A stretch of 64,000 nucleotides of DNA, taken from Nesterenkonia sedimenti. GTDB taxonomy: Bacteria; Actinomycetota; Actinomycetes; Actinomycetales; Micrococcaceae. Of the stretch, positions 62,734 to 64,000 are shown in pieces (the first letter of the stretch is position 1; every line of letters starts with the position of its first letter). A program made the position numbers and the translations under genes. The notes under the pieces were generated by a model that had not been told where the DNA came from, made no database searches, and saw only the letters and a program-made list of their open reading frames with translations. The stretch covers positions 88,370-152,369 of the forward strand of contig NZ_JABAHY010000002.1 of assembly GCF_012641515.1 (NCBI RefSeq), in the 5' to 3' direction.

Positions 62734-62889
62734 TGGACAGCGGAACATTCCCCGGAGGCCGCAGAATTCGACACCTGGACCCCGCATGCCATCACTGCGC
62801 TGGGGCCGGAGGATGCGGAGATCATCAGCATCTTCAATGAAACAGGTGCCCGATTCCACACCCAGCCGGATGAATCCACCGAAGAATAG
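62734..62889 (+). pseudogene. Fragment of a cupin-type protein gene
   Basis: Fifty-one codons ending in TAG read EAAEFDTWTPHAITALGPED followed by AEIISIFNETGARFH. This looks like the C-terminal beta-strands of a small cupin protein. A TGA stands directly before the fragment in frame, and there is no start codon. It is most likely the 3' remnant of a deleted gene. The family call rests on the shape of this short stretch only. Confidence 0.45.
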
Positions 62890-62890
62890 G

Positions 62891-62908
62891 TTCTACGAGT
62901 TGTAGAAT
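62891..62908. promoter_or_regulatory. Operator overlapping the leaderless promoter of the copper locus
   Basis: TTCTAC-GAGTT-GTAGAA (62891-62907) is a perfect inverted repeat. It overlaps the -10 box TAGAAT (62903-62908), which lies 6 nt before GTG 62915. A bound repressor would block the polymerase directly. Confidence 0.55.
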
Positions 62909-62914
62909 TCCTCT

Positions 62915-63553
62915 GTGGCCACAGACCAGCACCGGGTGACCGGCCCCGCCAAGCTCCTGCGTGGGGCGCTGGCTGCCCTGGTGGCCACCGGATCCGCGGC
63001 AGCGGCCCATACCCTGGCCGGGCATCACAGCCCCCATCTGGTGGTGCTGATCCTCTCCCTGGCCATCAGCATCCCGGTCTGCGTGCAGCTATCCGGCGTT
63101 GCCCTGAGCCGGCGGCGCCTGGCGGGGGCGATTCTTACCAACCAGGCCGTGCTGCATATCCTCTTCTCCCTCTTTCCGGCTTCCCGGGCTCAACCCTCTG
63201 GCCTGAACCCAGGGCTGCACCACCAGCACAGTGCGGCCCCCGGGGTGCCCAGCTCACCAGTCGGTGCAGACTCCTCGCACAGCCTCAGCGCCCAGACCGA
63301 CAGCACCATGATTGCTGCCCACCTCCTTGCCGCAGCCCTGGCCTATTTCCTGCTGCGCCGCGGGGAAACCCTGCTGGCAGCCATCCTCGACCAGCTGAGC
63401 ATCACCCCGGTGGACCTCGGCTGGCAGCCACCTCAGCCGATCCCGGATGCCCGCCGGATCTGCCTGACCTCGCAGACCCCAGAGAACGACGGCGACCTCT
63501 GGGCCGGCTCCGGTCCCAGGACCCTGCGCGGACCGCCCGTTGATGTGAAGTAA
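62915..63553 (+). CDS. Membrane protein of a putative copper locus, unknown function
   Basis: The 212-aa product has about four hydrophobic segments: near residues 15-33, 40-60, 68-88 and 128-146. Between the third and fourth lies a Pro/Ser-rich loop with HHQH. I do not recognise a named family. The position directly before copC and the histidines in the loop suggest a role in copper handling at the membrane. The GTG start lies 6 nt after a TAGAAT -10 box, with no ribosome site. A 71-nt gap separates it from copC. Confidence 0.7.
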   Translation: MATDQHRVTGPAKLLRGALAALVATGSAAAAHTLAGHHSPHLVVLILSLAISIPVCVQLSGVALSRRRLAGAILTNQAVLHILFSLFPASRAQPSGLNPGLHHQHSAAPGVPSSPVGADSSHSLSAQTDSTMIAAHLLAAALAYFLLRRGETLLAAILDQLSITPVDLGWQPPQPIPDARRICLTSQTPENDGDLWAGSGPRTLRGPPVDVK

Positions 63554-63624
63554 CTATCCCCCGTCACCGGCTCCAGGCCCGGTGATCCACTCACTTCACA
63601 TCACGAACGAAGGACCGCATACCC

Positions 63625-64000
63625 ATGCATAAGACAACTGAACCCACCTCTGCCAAGCCGGTCATCCGCATCGGCGCAGGCATCACCGCGGCTACCTTGA
63701 GCCTCGGGGCCCTGACCATCGCCCCTGCCCACGCCCACGACACCCTCATCAACGCCAATCCGGAGGAGGGTGAAGTCCTCGACGAAGCCCCCGGTGAAGT
63801 CGTCCTGGAGTTCTCCGGATCAGGACTGACCCCCGGAGCCGGCATCACCAAGGAGATCCTGGTCCTGGACTCCGACGACTATGACTGGGCCTCCGAGGAG
63901 CCCGCCGAGGTCGAGGGCTCGACCATGAGCACAGATATCCCCCAGCAGCTGCCCGACGGGGAATATGAGGTTCACTACCGCGTGGTCTACTCCGATGGTC
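63625..64000 (+). CDS. copC: CopC-domain copper-binding protein (partial, cut by window end)
   Basis: The first 125 codons show a signal peptide (GAGITAATLSLGALTIAPAH). The likely cleavage AHA-HD leaves His38 as the first mature residue, the Cu(II) ligand of CopC proteins. HDTLINANPEEGEVLDEAPG and VVLEFSG match the CopC/YobA domain. It would carry copper outside the membrane, often with CopD, which may lie beyond the window or be fused. The ATG follows AAGGA at 10 nt. Confidence 0.85.
   Translation, partial: MHKTTEPTSAKPVIRIGAGITAATLSLGALTIAPAHAHDTLINANPEEGEVLDEAPGEVVLEFSGSGLTPGAGITKEILVLDSDDYDWASEEPAEVEGSTMSTDIPQQLPDGEYEVHYRVVYSDG

Overview
The window is a high-GC actinobacterial chromosome segment. 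Most likely it comes from Micrococcales, a Micrococcaceae-like organism. The evidence is the form of rpoB/rpoC, a spc operon without rpsN, no rpsD next to rpoA, frequent GTG/TTG starts, arginine/glycine- and alanine-rich tails on ribosomal proteins, and a rplM-rpsI-glmM ... coaA ... glmS-acpS-nnr-alr-tsaE order. The species cannot be read from the sequence.

Layout. (1) 1-1327: a cut-off CitMHS-type citrate transporter gene, divergent from a LysR regulator. (2) 1328-13945: rpoB-rpoC, then rpsL-rpsG-fusA-tuf, each with leaders and terminators. (3) 14315-30316: the S10 operon (rpsJ to rpsQ), the spc operon (rplN to rplO), secY-adk-map, and infA-rpmJ-rpsM-rpsK-rpoA-rplQ. (4) 30317-33599: a pair of tandem 61-bp interrupted palindromes in front of truA, an orphan DNA methyltransferase gene overlapping truA, then rplM-rpsI. 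(5) 33600-43561: a candidate structured RNA with its own terminator, glmM, a VanY-like carboxypeptidase lipoprotein, a CapA-like lipoprotein, and a minus-strand block of a fused indolepyruvate:ferredoxin oxidoreductase, coaA and mscL. The oxidoreductase is divergent from an Lrp/AsnC regulator that carries a perfect CRP/GlxR-type site. (6) 43581-55484: glmS-acpS-nnr-alr-tsaE, a phnDCE-type ABC transporter, then tsaB-rimI-tsaD. The transporter therefore splits the tRNA t6A genes. (7) 55474-64000: accessory genes. These are a YbdK-type ligase, a NagZ-like GH3 lipoprotein, an AraC regulator beside a decayed siderophore-binding-protein gene, a BioQ-like TetR regulator with two operators facing bioB-bioY, a His-rich methyltransferase, a cupin gene remnant, and the start of a copper locus (membrane protein and copC).

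How the genes work together. About half of the window is the core gene-expression machinery: RNA polymerase core, two elongation factors, about 29 ribosomal proteins, the Sec channel, adenylate kinase and methionine aminopeptidase. The second half makes cell-wall amino sugars (GlmM, GlmS) and D-alanine (Alr), remodels or recycles peptidoglycan (VanY-like, NagZ-like), makes t6A tRNA (TsaB/D/E), and handles biotin, phosphonate/phosphate-type anions and copper.

The most notable sequence-level observations are: a recurring leaderless-promoter geometry (TANNNT, then 6-8 nt, then the start codon) in front of eleven genes; the duplicated palindrome covering the truA promoter; the structured RNA before glmM; and several near-perfect operators (BioQ-type, CRP-type, and one overlapping the -10 box of the copper locus). 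No rRNA, tRNA, CRISPR array, insertion sequence or prophage was seen. I saw no new multi-gene defence or biosynthetic system.
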